64,000 nt of DNA from Sporothrix humicola (Eukaryota; Ascomycota; Sordariomycetes; Ophiostomatales; Ophiostomataceae), in NCBI GenBank assembly GCA_021396245.1, contig WNYE01000024.1, positions 310,001 to 374,000 of the forward strand, given 5' to 3'. A model generated the notes under the pieces. It saw only the letters and a list, made by a program, of their open reading frames with translations, was not told the DNA's origin and ran no database searches. A program made the position numbers and the translations under genes. Shown piece by piece: positions 22,001-35,024 of the stretch (position 1 is its first letter; each line of letters begins with the position of its first letter).

Positions 22001-23316
22001 CATAGCCTCTCCATAACCACCTCCATGGGTAACTCCGTGGGCGCCTCCAGACTCCGTACACTTCATCTTGTCTCTTGCACAACCTTGTTTATCTGCCGAA
22101 GATCAAGCGGGAAGGTGGATAAGCTCGTGTAAAGACGGACCCGACGCGAAATCAGCTGGATGTGGCCGCTAGATGGCATTTCCATATCCCCTAAACGAAC
22201 GTCCCCGACACGACCACGATACGATTATGGAGCTCTGGATCTGTATTTGCCACACAGTCTCAGCCTGGTCGAGACTCCTTTTGAAATCTCTATCAGAATA
22301 TCCACAGCCTGATCGAACGTGACTATTTGCTTGTCCACACGACCAGAAGAGAAAAAGACTATATCACTCGCGTGGACGCTTTGAAGAAGAACTACTGAGA
22401 TCTGGTCGTACGACGGAATTCAAAATGCGAGATGTCCATGTCGGCTCCGACTTCTTGTCCTGGTGTTCCGACAATTTTCTTATTTTCTTATTCTCTTTCA
22501 CCGAGGTTATATGCCTTCACGGATGACAGTTCTTCCTGTCGACAAAGGACCCAGCACACACGATACTTGGCTGGGCAATGCGAACACACAATCGGCCATC
22601 GATGCCCGCTAGTCCACATGTCAACACCAACTCATGATCGCCGACCACGCGGCTGATATGCACGGCAAACTGCATGGCACACTGCACGGCTGGCAGGCCA
22701 AGGCAAAGGGCAAGCTCGAGGCCAAGGGCAACCGATCTGCCTCGACCATCGTGTGTCCCCCTCTCCCAATGCCCAGGACCGCCATATGGAATCCATCCCT
22801 TGGCTGCAGCAGTGCAGACGGCCGAGCACAGTTCGTGCATGTCATCCGGTACGAGGGTTCGGTGACCTTGCAGAGTCTTGCCCAGAAGGTCTACCTCGTT
22901 CGTACCTCGCGTCGTCCTTCCACTTGAGGCTAAGGCACACGACAAGCTTTTGACCGTCATCGTACTCTGTACCGGTACACCGTCTCGATGTCTTGGAGCG
23001 TCCAGACCAGCTGACCATGAATCATGTTCACATGACGGGTTGACGCGAAACGGCGCGGATCGTGACATGCTTTGTTTTGATTTTGATTTTGATTTTGCCC
23101 CTGTTGATCATTCAATTTTTGTTGTTGGAATTGTTTACCGAATTTGCCTCAACAATCTCCAACACAATTGCCTCACATTCCTTTCCGATTCCAAACTCAC
23201 AAGACGCCAAAAATCAACAAGATGTCACCACAAAGGGGAACAAAAAGAATATCCGTCAATGACGGAACGCCAGACGCCATAACACCATGACCAAAATCAA
23301 AACAAGATACACCCAT
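19038..23316. other. 4.3-kb gene-free interval
   Basis: It carries the promoter of the MFS gene (19038 to about 20400). Several overlapping open frames occur on both strands, for example 19645-20322 minus and 22517-23068 minus. None has a domain pattern, sensible splice structure or start context. A small TTTTGA microsatellite is at 23075-23097. Confidence 0.5.
23075..23097. repeat. TTTTGA microsatellite, about 3.8 copies
   Basis: Three perfect ttttga units and a partial fourth, in intergenic DNA 220 bp downstream of the mannosyltransferase stop. Confidence 0.9.
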
Positions 23317-25029
23317 CTACTCCAAGGCCGGATACAAGACATCTTCCGGCCCGAGCCCGACACGACGCCCAGTGTCGCCGTCGAAGACGTTGGCAAAGTG
23401 CACGTTGAGCCGCTCACATGCTCGGTCGGCCTGCATGTTGTTGTGGTAGTGCCCAAAGACGTGGCCGCCGCCGGTGTCCGTGCCGTTCGTCTTCTTCCGC
23501 CGCAAACAGGCCACCCACCGCGCCTCTTCCCAGAGCATGCGCTCCGTTCCCTCGATCTGCGCCGCCTTGTTGGCCGGGTAGTGGAACGCCGGTTCCGGCC
23601 GGCCGTCGACACCCATAGTCATGTCGGACCACTTGCTGACGTGTCCCAACAGATTGGCCGGGTCCCATTTGGGCCAGGACAAGTGGAGGAAGAGCGGACG
23701 GACTTTTGCGTACAGACCCTTCCACTCCTCGGCGCTCGCAGGGGGCGGTCTTTCGCCAGCTAGACTCCGGATCAGCTCGACCGACACGTCCCAGTCTTCT
23801 TGGGGATCGTACTGCACCATGACCCTCGACCCAATCGACCCATCTTTGAAGCGGTGGCCGACGCGCTCAACGGGCGTGTGCACTTGGTACGACGACAGGT
23901 TAAAGACGGCCGCGGCTGGCAAAAACGTCTCCTTGTCGCCCATGCCGGTGCCGCCCTGGTTTAGCAGGCGGTAGTAGAACCGTGGGCCATAGAAGTTGTA
24001 GTAGGCGGCGAGCAGCAGGGTCTTCCAGTGTCTGGTCTTGTCGACCAGCATCTGGCCAGTTTCAGTTGATGGGCGGTCACTCACAAGGACGGGGGGAGTC
24101 CCTGAGATTTCGTAGTAGAGAGGCGACACTGATGTCTGCCAAAAGTCAGGCCATGTCACCAGCCCAGTGGTCTTGAACGGCGCTGACTCAAAGAGAGGGC
24201 CGACATCACGCATGGCTGTGTCGTCGGCGTCGAGAAAGAGGACCTCGTCAAAGGATGAGAACAGCAGGGCAAACGCCTTGAGCTGAAAGCTTTTGATTTC
24301 CTGTGGCCGCCCCTTGGAGTCCAACATCTGTGGAAATACACGGCAGACGGCGTTGAGTTTCGGCATGACTTCCTCGCAAACTGTCTCTTCGTATTCAGCC
24401 TGTGTGACAAACACTTCCACTGGCAACGTCGTGCCTGACCTCCGGAGAAACCGTAGTGACACTGCCATGATGACAAAATATTTCCCGCCGCCGACCATGA
24501 CGATGCCTCGGCTTGGTGTACCCTCGAAGGTATTAATATTCGTATCCCATCGTTGCGGGACGTATTGTGGAAAGCGGTTGTGCAGGGCACCGACAAAACC
24601 CATATGTGCCCGCTTCATCTTTGTGAGTTCGAGCTCGATGAGCTGCAGAAGGTCGGTCTTGTTGACGGGGTCTGGTTCGCCCCAGAGCCATTCCGTGCTG
24701 TCGAACCGGTCGCCGCTCCACGGCGGGTCGATACCGGAGGGAGGGAATGTTTCGAGGAGGTGCATCACCATGTCGGCAAAATCTGACCGGCCAGCCTTTC
24801 CCTTTGCTGGAGGCTGTAAACTATCCAACGGTTGTTGTTTCGACTGTGATGATAATGCTGTATTTTTTGTGCCTGCCCACCCAACCATCTTTGCTGCATC
24901 CCGTGGCACATTTGTCCCATGAAGCAACAGAATCGTAACAAACAAACCGGCTGCAATCAGACACCGCACCACCGCCGTTGTCCTCCTCGAAACGTGCGAA
25001 CGAGGCCGCATCCATGCTAAATGCGTCAT
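23317..25029 (-). CDS. Golgi alpha-mannosyltransferase, GT71 (MNN1/MNN2) family
   Basis: Single exon, 570 aa. Type II topology: short basic N-terminus, membrane anchor at about 18-37, stem, then catalytic domain. Family motifs: RGIVMVGGGKYF (174-185), LPVEVFV, E-I-K-S-F-Q-L-K-A, and the metal-binding DxD as FLDADD (267-270), followed by T-G-L-V-T-W-P-D-F-W. GT71 enzymes add alpha-1,2- or alpha-1,3-mannose from GDP-mannose to N-glycan outer chains or wall mannoproteins in the Golgi lumen. Linkage specificity is not visible. Length is normal for the family. Confidence 0.93.
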   Translation of the reverse strand: MTHLAWMRPRSHVSRRTTAVVRCLIAAGLFVTILLLHGTNVPRDAAKMVGWAGTKNTALSSQSKQQPLDSLQPPAKGKAGRSDFADMVMHLLETFPPSGIDPPWSGDRFDSTEWLWGEPDPVNKTDLLQLIELELTKMKRAHMGFVGALHNRFPQYVPQRWDTNINTFEGTPSRGIVMVGGGKYFVIMAVSLRFLRRSGTTLPVEVFVTQAEYEETVCEEVMPKLNAVCRVFPQMLDSKGRPQEIKSFQLKAFALLFSSFDEVLFLDADDTAMRDVGPLFESAPFKTTGLVTWPDFWQTSVSPLYYEISGTPPVLVSDRPSTETGQMLVDKTRHWKTLLLAAYYNFYGPRFYYRLLNQGGTGMGDKETFLPAAAVFNLSSYQVHTPVERVGHRFKDGSIGSRVMVQYDPQEDWDVSVELIRSLAGERPPPASAEEWKGLYAKVRPLFLHLSWPKWDPANLLGHVSKWSDMTMGVDGRPEPAFHYPANKAAQIEGTERMLWEEARWVACLRRKKTNGTDTGGGHVFGHYHNNMQADRACERLNVHFANVFDGDTGRRVGLGPEDVLYPALE

Positions 25030-25770
25030 GATTGTTGCATGTCTGGGCAGGAAGTATGTGGAATTTGCTGTCGTGATTTATCGATTTCTTAATGTGATGG
25101 TGATGTTGGCGGTCGTGTTAGTTCGTGGTCGGCAGGTTCCGTCTTGGCGGGGCGGCACTCAATCGTAAAGTGTGAATTGCCGAGATGTGGAAGATCTGTC
25201 GATGCGAAAATTGATTCCGAATTGGACAAAACTGGATGAAATTAAATCAAACGAACTGATAAAAATCAATAGCTTCGTCCAAACTTACCTTTATTCTATC
25301 TTCTAGTTTTTTCTTGCTTTTGTTCTTTTCAGTCAATTGACGTCGTCGCTGCACACGTCTCACCCCGTTGAGAGGGACGCGCGTTCTGGGGTGGAGAGCT
25401 CAGCCATTTCGACACCAAATGCCACCCCTAGCCCGTCGTTTCTGGCGCCTGTCAAAACGTCAAAACGTGCGACTTGCGTCACCATCTGAAAAACGCAAAC
25501 AAAGGGACGAATACACCGCCAAACATGACGAATGCAACAACAAGGATATGCAAGGGTCAAATCCTTTAGGTGAGCGCAAATCACAACGACACAAAAAACG
25601 AACTGAAGAAAATGGCAACAACTGTGTGTATTTTTGTTGACTGACAAAGCAAAGAAAGTGGCCGGATGGGAAGAAGACGAACAAAAACAATGAAAACAAT
25701 AACAAATGCCTGCTAAAAGAGAAACAAAAAAGCATCCCTCATCGTCTCCAAAAAGCACCCCAACCCAACT
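25030..25770. other. Intergenic
   Basis: Promoter of the mannosyltransferase (25030 to about 25350) and 3' flank of the phosphatase gene. No coding support. Confidence 0.5.
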
Positions 25771-27369
25771 TTACGCCCTGGGCAGGTCCTTGCTGTCCAT
25801 GTTGAAAAACACAACTTGCACGGTAATGTCGTCCCGGATGTTCCGCGAGAAGGGCGGGCCGTACGTCAGCCGCGCCGCCAAAACAGCCTCATCATTGCCG
25901 CCGAGGCCGTTCCGCACAAGATGAACGGCCGCATTGCCATCCTGGACCGTTGTGTGTTTTTCGGGCTTGAACGACCGGTTCAGACGCACCTTCTTCCCAT
26001 CAGAGGGCGCGTTCAAGACCGAGTCGCCGCCCGGTCTGACGCTGGACGCAGACCCCGTTAACCATGCACCCACCAAATCAACCGCCGTCTGGCTCGACAT
26101 CTCGTCCCACAATCCATCTGACGCCAGGATCATAAAGTAGGGCTTGTCCTTGTCGAGCTGCGTCGTGGTGACGACAGGCTCAGCCGTGAGGTATGGCGGT
26201 GTCTTGACCTGGTAGTGGTCGGGTGAGAGCGGGCCTGCACCCTTGAACCGCTTGTACAGCTTCTTCTGCATCTCGACGGGCCATTTCCAGCGACAGTCGC
26301 CGAAGGCGCGGGAGACTGCTATGCCCAGCACGCGGCCATTCTTGACAATCGAGTCTTCTTCTCCGGGGTGTTCGGCATTGAGGCGGGCCGCCTCGTCCAA
26401 GTTCTTGCCAGACTGGTCGACTGACAGAGCAACAGCTTCCCAGGCCACCTTGCCGTCTTCGACGCCTCCCGGTTTGAGCCGACCCAGGACGGCGCGCGAG
26501 TCACCCGTGCAGGCCACGTGCAGGTTGCGCGTCGCCGGGTCGTACAGCGACAAGAGGGCACACGACCCCGCCCAGGCGGGCATCATGGCCTCGATCTTGT
26601 CGGCAAAGCTCATAACACCCGGAAGACCAGCCTTGCCTACAATCTCAGGCAGCTCGGCAATCTGGGCGGCCGTGTTGGTAATCGTGTCGTCGAGGTCCAC
26701 AAAGGCCATGGTAACGGCCTGCTGGACGAGTTCCTTGTTCTCATAGACAGACGTTTTGGAAGGCGGTGCTGAAGACGTGGCTGCCGCAGCATTGAGCGCA
26801 TGGGCCACCGCCGGGACTAGGGCCCGGCTCAAGAGCTCCGACGTCTGCCAGCCTGCATGCCCGTCAAAGACCGCCCAGGCTGCCCACTGATTCGTCTTTC
26901 CTTGAGGCGTCACGGTCGAAAACGTGCCGTGGGTGTAGTAGTCTTCACACTGGCTGTTGGAGGCCAGCTGGGTGCCGTCGTAGCGTGTCACGCCGGCCAC
27001 GTCTCCGTAAACGGGGACAGTGTAGGAGCCTTCCGTCAAGATGGCTGTGACGTCGTCGGGCGACGGCCCATTCCTAAAAATGGCCGTTTTCGGCTCACTC
27101 GTGTCGAAGGCTGGGATTCCCAGGGCATATCTTGTATCGTCGTCTTCCAGGAGCCAGTACATGAGCGGGATAGTAGCGGCGAAGGCCATGGACGTAAACG
27201 TTATCCAGTCGGCTGATGCTGTTAGACGAGGCTTTGTCGCGGCGAAGCGGCGGGGTGCGTGCGTGAATGTGAATGTGAATGTGGACGAGGGCGTAAAGAA
27301 GCCCGCCGGCCGGGCGCGGGCACCTTGTCGAAACGCGGCCGTCATTCGCATCGTGCGTAACAGTGCCAT
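25771..27369 (-). CDS. Mitochondrial PP2C-type Ser/Thr phosphatase (PTC5-like)
   Basis: Single exon, 532 aa. N-terminus is Arg-rich and acid-free (RTMRMTAAFRQGARARPAG), a mitochondrial presequence, followed by a membrane helix at about 54-72. PP2C motifs in order: C-E-D-Y (141-144), VFDGHAG (168-173, metal ligand Asp169), GDSRAVL (289-295), GRVLGIAVSRAFGD (345-358), LASDGLWDEMSS (415-426) and RDDITVQVVFF near the end. Yeast Ptc5 dephosphorylates the pyruvate dehydrogenase E1-alpha subunit in mitochondria, and the same role is the reasonable inference. A FTFTFTF repeat in the presequence comes from an aatgtg hexamer repeat. Confidence 0.92.
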   Translation of the reverse strand: MALLRTMRMTAAFRQGARARPAGFFTPSSTFTFTFTHAPRRFAATKPRLTASADWITFTSMAFAATIPLMYWLLEDDDTRYALGIPAFDTSEPKTAIFRNGPSPDDVTAILTEGSYTVPVYGDVAGVTRYDGTQLASNSQCEDYYTHGTFSTVTPQGKTNQWAAWAVFDGHAGWQTSELLSRALVPAVAHALNAAAATSSAPPSKTSVYENKELVQQAVTMAFVDLDDTITNTAAQIAELPEIVGKAGLPGVMSFADKIEAMMPAWAGSCALLSLYDPATRNLHVACTGDSRAVLGRLKPGGVEDGKVAWEAVALSVDQSGKNLDEAARLNAEHPGEEDSIVKNGRVLGIAVSRAFGDCRWKWPVEMQKKLYKRFKGAGPLSPDHYQVKTPPYLTAEPVVTTTQLDKDKPYFMILASDGLWDEMSSQTAVDLVGAWLTGSASSVRPGGDSVLNAPSDGKKVRLNRSFKPEKHTTVQDGNAAVHLVRNGLGGNDEAVLAARLTYGPPFSRNIRDDITVQVVFFNMDSKDLPRA

Positions 27370-28033
27370 TTCGTAATCTGTCTTGACTCAAATTGCTGAA
27401 GAAATGAGTCTTTCACAAGAGATTGTGAATCGTAGAGCTTCGAGTTCGACGTTTCTTTTATTCTCCACGCGACGTTGACGCGACGCGGATTTGGCTGGAC
27501 AACCTCGTTGGTCGGACACCCCGCAACTCGTTCTGCATTGGTGGGAGGTGAGGGTGAATTGAGGCTGAGCAAAAGAGGCAGAGAGAGGATGCCTTCAATT
27601 GCAATTCCCAACATTTTCGCCGATTGAGGGGTGTCAGAATTTTCTGATCACGCGTTGTTCATAAATCAGGAAGGTGCAACTTGTCACTATTTCCTTTTTG
27701 ATCGATTGAGACGACAAAGTTTGCATTCCGTTGTGGGATAACAGTTGCACGGGCAATTAGGTAGGCGCCACCTGCAAAATCTCCAGACAGTGCAAAAGCG
27801 AACGCCCGCGCCTTCCCTTTGTAACTGCACGAAATTGGCTCGTGACCCAAACAAGGCAAAAATCTCCGGAAAACGAGGCGAACGTGAAGAAATCGAAATG
27901 TTTAATTGTGTAAACTGCTCTTCTACTTTATTACAAGGCTTTACGAAAAGTCTAGATCCAAACTGCACTCTTGCAACCAAAACCCCGGGGTATCCACAGC
28001 AGCCAACTACACCGAAAATACGACGCCAACCGC
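27370..28033. other. Intergenic
   Basis: Contains the promoter of the phosphatase gene and the 3' flank of the MFS gene. The open frame that continues through 27687-28030 on the minus strand is read-through past a splice site, not coding. Confidence 0.5.
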
Positions 28034-29914
28034 TTAATGGAAGCGGTTCTTGTCCTTTTGCACATCGTTCTCTAAGAAGACCTCGACTAGGAAAGGTTAG
28101 TAATGATTCGTTTGCTATTATTGGGAAAGGTGTACTTGACTCACTCTTGTTGTTCATCTTGGGGCCAATGTCGTTGGACAGCGCACAGCAGATGGTGCCT
28201 ATGACACCGAAAGCAATCGACACGAGACAGACCGTGCGCAGACCGACGACATATGTCTGTTGGAACGCGGCACCGGCAGCCTGCAGGATGGCGGTCGTGA
28301 TGCCGGGGATCTCGGCAGCAGTGCCGGCGCCAATGGCGGTGATGAGCTCGGTAGCCATGGTCTCGTTGGCGCCCGCAGCCATGGCGGCTGCCGGGATCAG
28401 GTTCTGGGCCTGCTTGCCCTGAACGTTGGACAGGATGGCGAGGTAAATGGACGACGACAGGGCACCGCCGGTCCAACGAGCGACACCAGCCAGAGCACCC
28501 GAGATACCGAGCTCGGTCTGGGGCACGCCAAACTGGATCCAGGTAATCGATAGCGTCTGGGCATAGCCGTAGGCGCCCTGGGCGATAAAGGTAAAGGCCA
28601 TGATCATGGCCATGTTGGTGGGCTTGCCGAGCGCCAGCAAGGCACCAAAGACGGTCATGATGGCAAACGAGCCGGTGTACTGCCACTTCCAGTGGCCCAT
28701 GGGGATGCCAAAGAACCAGAGCAGCATCGAGCCGAAAATGAGGCCCAGAGCCTGCGGGAGCGTCAGCTGGCACTGGTACGAGACGCTCGAGGTGGCGTCG
28801 GTCCAGAAGACGTTGATCATGGTCGGGTAGACAATGTTGACGGAGTAGAAGAACATGTTGACGATCATGCCCGAGATGAAGGGGTACAGGAACTCGCGGC
28901 CCTTGTCCTGGGCAAACACCCATGGCGGCGTCAGCGGCTGCTTGAGATTGGCAAAGTGCTCCCAGAGGGCAAAGATGACGATGACGCCGAAGCCGCTAAC
29001 GAGAAGACCGATGACGATGGGGTCCGAGGCGGGGATGATGGTCGTGTAGATGACACCCGTGAAGGCAAGCGTGGCGCCGACAGTGAACAAAAAGGCACCG
29101 AGGTAGTCGAGCTGGCGGACGGCGATGTCCCAGGGAATACCTCTGGGGTGCTTCGGCGGGTGGTAGAGCCAAATCAGCAGCGCAAACGAGATACAGACGA
29201 GAATGGCGGGCGTGTAGAACATCCACCGCCAGCGCTCAACGCCCTGGACGACCGAGTAGCGACCGACAATGGGGCCGAACAGCACGGCGACCCAGGTGCT
29301 CGCGTCGGCAATCAGGATACCAATGTGGCGCATGCGGTTGGGCAGCAGCTCGGGCAGAGCAAAAGCAGCCAGCTGGCAGAGACCGGCACCGACACCGATG
29401 AGCGCCGAGCCGGCAATGATGGCCTCGGTGTTCTTGGCTGTGCCAATGACAATGTAGCCGACAAAGACAGAGATGTTGCCGCTAATGATGAACCAGCGAC
29501 GACCAAACAGATCCGAGTAACCACCGAAAAGCATAAAGGAGATGGCCGTGCACATGGTGTACACCGTTGTCCACCAGGCCGAGTTGGCCGGGTTGCCGAG
29601 CTGTGTTGCGATATACGTCTGCGCCGCGCTCAGCGACGTGACCATCCAGAAAGAGAGACCGTAGGAGCAGGAGAGGACCTGTTGGTCAGCAGGCGAATTA
29701 TACGTGGCAGACAGCTTTTCTAGAAATGAAATGAACTCACTACAACGACAATCCACGTCTTTAGGGTGATGACATCTTCGTCGCGGGCTTCGTTGGGGAT
29801 GCCGGAAGGCCGCTGCACTTCGACCGGTGCCGCCTTGTTCTCGACATCGGGGCCGCTGCTGTGGTCGATTTGCTCGGCCTGCTCGGCCTGTTCGACCTGC
29901 AATTTTTCCTCCAT
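28034..29914 (-). CDS. MFS drug/siderophore exporter, TRI12-type family
   Basis: Complement(29741..29914, 28145..29678, 28034..28086); introns 29679-29740 and 28087-28144 both have consensus ends (gtgagt...cag; gtgagt...ctaac...tag). Product 586 aa. The short last exon supplies the typical tail IEVFLENDVQKDKNRFH. Fourteen-helix plan; motif A as G-Y-S-D-L-F-G-R-R and motif C-like G-P-I-V-G-R-Y. Members of this family export toxins, drugs or carry siderophores; no biosynthetic cluster lies nearby, so the substrate is unassigned. N-terminal 45 residues are acidic with VEQAEQAEQ repeats. Confidence 0.93.
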
Positions 29915-32900
29915 GATGGAGAAGGGTGGAGGTGTGTCGATGTGTGTTGTTATGTGTGGTGGTTGAATGAATAAAAATATGAAATGGAAAGAAAGAAGGC
30001 GAGCTGTCGCTCTTATAAGAAAGAAACCAGAGAAAACACAATGCGTTGGAAGAAGCCCTACCGAACACAGAAAGAAGAACCTGGAACAGAATGAAAATAG
30101 AAAACGGGGGGACGATCAGGATGGGGAGACTTAAATATAAAATAAATCATTCACAGACATCAAAAGAGAGTGGGAGGTCTGTCCTACTTCGTTAGGAAAA
30201 CAAAGCTGGGGTATGGTCTGGTCCCCAGACAAGATGGGGACAGACGTCCGGGGTCTGGGGTATGGTTTGGCGCTGGCCTTGTCCTGGATCGGGGGGCAAA
30301 GAGTGGAGGTGGAGAGGATTGGCCTGGACTAGATGGGGGGTGCGCGTGGTGTGGGTGTCAAAGGAAATCTGGAGCCGTCCCGCCGCCCTGGGACTGGCTG
30401 CCGTTTCTTGCCCTTCACGTCAAATTTTATTCATGTGTTTTATTGTTTCTTTGATTTACCTCGTTTTGATTCCCTCTCGAGTCTAGCTGTTTCACTCGTC
30501 ACCTTCTCCGAGAAGGATGAATATCACCCAGCATGTGCAAGCTTGACGACAGGGCCATGTGGAGATAATACGTCCAAGAACGCGTAGAAAGCGTGGAAGC
30601 GTGGCAGGGCGATGATCCCTTGCATCTGACAGGCAACCTGAAGACAACACGGAAGGAGATGAGCATTCGTGGGCAAGAACTAACCCATGTGAGGGCCATA
30701 TGGCAACGGATGATCGGGACAGCCAGCACAGAGCCCATGAATGCTTGCGATGGCGAAGTGCGAGTAAGCGCGGATGTAGACAGACGGATGCTCGCTGTTT
30801 GACTCCTCTTTCCCCATCTTTGGCTTCCTTCGTATCTTTTGCCACAAAGCCACATTTGTCTCTTCCTTCTCGGGGAAGCTTCTCCACAGTCTAGGCTTCA
30901 TCCGCCATCTCCACCGTCTCCGCCGTTTGCATCACCTGCTCCATTTTGTTGCTTCAATGATAAAGTGATCAATGGCCATTTGTTTGATTTTACCGCTCTT
31001 GATCCGCCATTGTCTGTTTGTGCCCGCAATGACTAAAGATGATAAGAAAAGTGCACATGTGATGGTGAAAATAATGAATGTAAAGTTTTAAGCAAGCTCT
31101 GCTTCTGGCGCGAACTGTTATGGGGATTTGTCCATATTGCAGTGGAATTTGAGCCACATTTCCAAAACCTCGCCTGGCCCTCTTATTCCTGACTTCTACA
31201 TATTTTTACACATTTCTGCAATAAGCATCTGTGGCCGTTTCAGACCGGCTTCCCCTCAGAAAGCTTCTTTCTTTGGTCACCGTTTTTGCAACATTTTTTG
31301 GAGTATCGGGATGTCGTAGTATCGGAATCCAGGAGGGGAAGCGACCGTGTGTGGTGAAAATGTCAGAAAAGGGAAGAGGGGAAAGGCAAAAGGGGGGATG
31401 GAATGCGGCTTATGTCTTATGGGTAGAACCATGGCTGACCAAGCACCTGGTCCCGGGTGACCTTAACCACCACCCAATGTGACGTGGATATCAAGTATTT
31501 CTCAATAAAATACGAGTACGCGGTATTACATCTCGCCTTTGTTATCTCAAAAAGAAACTGATGCTGCCACTTGCAAGCTGTCATTGTGGACATTGATAAA
31601 ACGGGGCAAATGGAGCAGATGGGCCACCTCCGCACAAAAGTGGGCAAGTGATCTGGGGAAAGCTTAGGAGAAGTGCTAAAAAAGTAAGTGCAAAGAAAAC
31701 AAATGTGAGCTTGCGCAGCCGGCGAGATTTTGCAGCTTGTCTGGGGAAAGAGTTCAAAGCCCTACGGAGGCTACAGTATTGATTTTGTCAAAGCCTACGT
31801 CTTATCTTACTTGTAAAGAAATAAATATTCAGAAGATGCTCCTTATGACGAGTCATTACGGCCAGTTGTTAGAAATATTGGCAGCACCTCAAAGGCAGCT
31901 TGTCTTACATGTGAGGCTCTAATATGTCCCTGAACAAAGGTAGCAGGAACAACTGACAGGGCGAACAAAGAACTGGCTTTTGACGTTTGAAAACAGGAAA
32001 TAGCACTCGGGCGTGCCTGCCCAGCGATGGAAATACCTCTTTGGGGAAGGCACTAACGGGTATCGATATACACTAAACACGATGACAAAAGGAAGTGACG
32101 AGGGCAGGGAGAGGGGACGGTCCTTCCGCCAGAAAGCTCCAACTGTAAGATAAGCAACAGCCAGTGGCCACTTCCATCTTATGGGTTTGGACGGCGCGCT
32201 CTCCCCCGTGGGGTAAATGGACGGTGGACGCCTTGGTTTCTCGCTTTCTGCCCAATGTTGTCTCCGATTTTACGGAGCATTGTTGCGCTCGACCAACCCA
32301 CAATCCACTTTGCAAAACGGACGTCAAAAAAAGTTCAATACGAGCAAGAAAAGACACGATGAGACGGCGCGAAAGCGGAGTTTGTGGGGAAGTGAGAATG
32401 GAAGGACCGGTGAGCTGGGGAAAGAAGTGACTCTTCTTGTGCCTGACCGTGGAGAAAGCGTGAAAGCGCGAAAGAAAGCACGAAAAAGGCAAGTGGAGAA
32501 GGCGACAAAAGGTGGAGAAAACATCGATTGGACTACTTGATTGGCTGCCTTTGGTGTTATTGGGACGACGTAAAAGGGGGAAGTTGCATACGGGAACCCT
32601 TACCCGAAAGTGAGGAGAAAGGTAGTGCTCAAGTTCGGAGTATCTTGCAACAAGTGGCCTGCAAGAGACTCCGAATCGACGAAACAGCGAATCAATGTGC
32701 TCGTCTCAATCACCAACAACTCGCGAGTTGCCAATTTGCAATAGGGCAGCACGGGGCACCTTGCACTATATCCCGGCATCTAATTTACGCGAGTCTGGGG
32801 GCGAGAGCTCTGTTATTCGTGTATGTGTGTGTGTGTGTGCCTATTGATATTGTTCGTTTTATGCACTTGGTGTTCGCATGGCAGCGTGGAAAACGCGTGC

Positions 32901-35024
32901 AGAATATGCACGAGCTACGAGAACGGCCTCAAAACACGCGAGAAGGCGAACGGAGAATCAAATTCAGTAATGATGGACAGCACTGTTCAACACATCAAAC
33001 AAAAGACAACGAAACGTATTCCTATCAGGGAATCTATAGTTGCCACACCTCACAGAATTTACAGTATCCGATGAACATAAGAGATATGCAATGTTCGAGT
33101 GGTTAAGTGAGGTTATGAGGGCAAAGGAAAGCTCACAATTGTCTTCGCATTTCTTGCTCGCTTCTGGGCACATACACAGCCTTTTTACGAGATACCTGAT
33201 AAGAAACATTCGTCTGGAAAAGCCACCAACAAAGTTAGCAAGCCTTGGTCCAGACCGGCCTGACTTACCCGGAGACGCCTCAATTGTCCAAGACGGACAA
33301 TATTTGCAGCCCGTGGACAGTACGGAGAGCTCCATAATTATCTCCAGCTCGCGACTCCACAGGAGCTTTCAAGAGCTGTCGGGATGGGAGCCCCGTAAAA
33401 TCAACAAACTCTCCAGGAATATGCGGGCCCGCTATGCACATAATTTAACAGATGCTCGATGGCCCGGCAGGTTCTGTCACGACGAGGCTACACTCCGGGC
33501 ATCCGATCGAGAAACAGAGTGAACAGTCTTATGCAAATCGACACAAGGCAAAAATATTGGACATTAAGATAACACTCTTGGTGGCGTGTATGGGCTTATT
33601 CTTGTCTCAATAGTGTGGCAGCTCAGTGAAATGTCCGTGCCGGGGTACTCTCAAAAGTCATAGACGCAAAACGTTTACCATTGATGTGGCATAGTATGTA
33701 CACCTAATCATTTTCACAGTTGCCAATTCAAAGGCAGTCGATTTTTAGACAAGTGCCATGAACATATTGTCCGGTTGAAGGCCTGACAATGCACCTCAAC
33801 TACTATTCGTAGAATGAATACAAAGTCTGCATTAGATACCTAATGTCACCTTTCGAGCTCTTCTACAATCTCTTCGATATCGTCCAACGTAACCGTTTTC
33901 ACAGAGAGCTGTAAAATTGAAAGGTCTAGATCTTCTTGCACGAATGCCGATTTGTGATCCTCCAAAACAGACATTCAGATGGGAACGGGTTTGCAATCCG
34001 CATGCTCAAAATATCACTTCAATACTCCCAAACTAAGAACGCCACATCTCACAAATAAGTGTCAGCACACCCTTTTTTCGAATTCAATACTGCCCTTTTT
34101 CAACTTTGGTAGGCGGCCACGGCTACACGCCCGTCTTGGCTACATACTGGGTGTCTTGGACATCTTGGCCGCGAACGCCTTGTCTTCTCCTCACGAAGCG
34201 CCACTCAGCGAGCCAGACGCGTCTGGTACAGTCTGGTTCGGTCTCGCTCTGTCCAGGCCAGCTCGACCTAGCCTCGTCCCCTCTTCGTGTTTCGTTTTAA
34301 GACGGCCAGCCGGTAAGTGAACTCCGGGCGTATTGGCCATAGCTTCCCCTCTTTCACCTCCTCCTTTGAATAGGAGCTGGCACAAAATTATTGCCGTGTC
34401 GTTTTCCTGCTTCTCAAGAGACAAGACGCGAAAAGGGAAACCATACCCCAAATCTACGCGTCGACGGCAGCCTGCCTCCTCCCTTGATATGAGGGGAACG
34501 TGCAGAAATATGATAGATACTGGAATATTCAAAGAGGAGAAGCAATCCAAACGTATCCCTTTCATCCTTGCTCGTCGCCATATTGCATGCAGGCAAGTGC
34601 CTTGACGAGCCCAAATATGCAAGGATACCGACACACTGGGCAAGGAGCAACGAGTAAGCGCCCATAGGCTTTATTAATGGTGGTCAAGGCGAGGCATCTC
34701 ATCTCCGATATGCTAACTTATGAGGCTCGTGCTTGTTGTACGCTTAGAATGGACGTTGTGAGTCTCATACATAACATAGATATGGCATGGTACTTGATTG
34801 AGTGGTCTGACGTTAACCTTCATGTATCTGCCCAATATACTGCAAAAATACTCCACCATGCATGTTTAGCAATCATTTATGGCCGGCTTTCTGTTGCCTT
34901 GTCGACCATCTGCTACTTTTTTGCTATCTAGCAGCACGCCACTTCTACCAGGGCACTACTATCGTTCCTACATGTCGCCACAAATATTTCGTTTCTCGTC
35001 GCAGCAGGACGCTGGTGGGACACG
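29915..35024. other. 5-kb gene-poor region
   Basis: After the MFS promoter (29915 to about 30150) there is no supported gene. A (GT)n run lies at 32825-32839. Open frames such as 33040-33522 (+) have no recognisable domain. Composition drifts AT-rich and the region leads into the decayed genes beyond 35 kb. Confidence 0.5.

Noticed and set aside
22517..23068. 183-codon minus-strand frame with overlapping + strand frames
   Set aside because: Both strands are open by composition; no signal peptide, domain or splice structure that would favour either.
27687..28144. C-terminal read-through extension of the TRI12-type MFS frame
   Set aside because: A consensus intron (28087-28144) and a short last exon give the family's normal C-terminus, so the longer frame is intron and 3' flank.
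33040..33522. 160-codon + strand frame
   Set aside because: No recognisable domain, poor start context, and it lies in a gene-poor decaying region.
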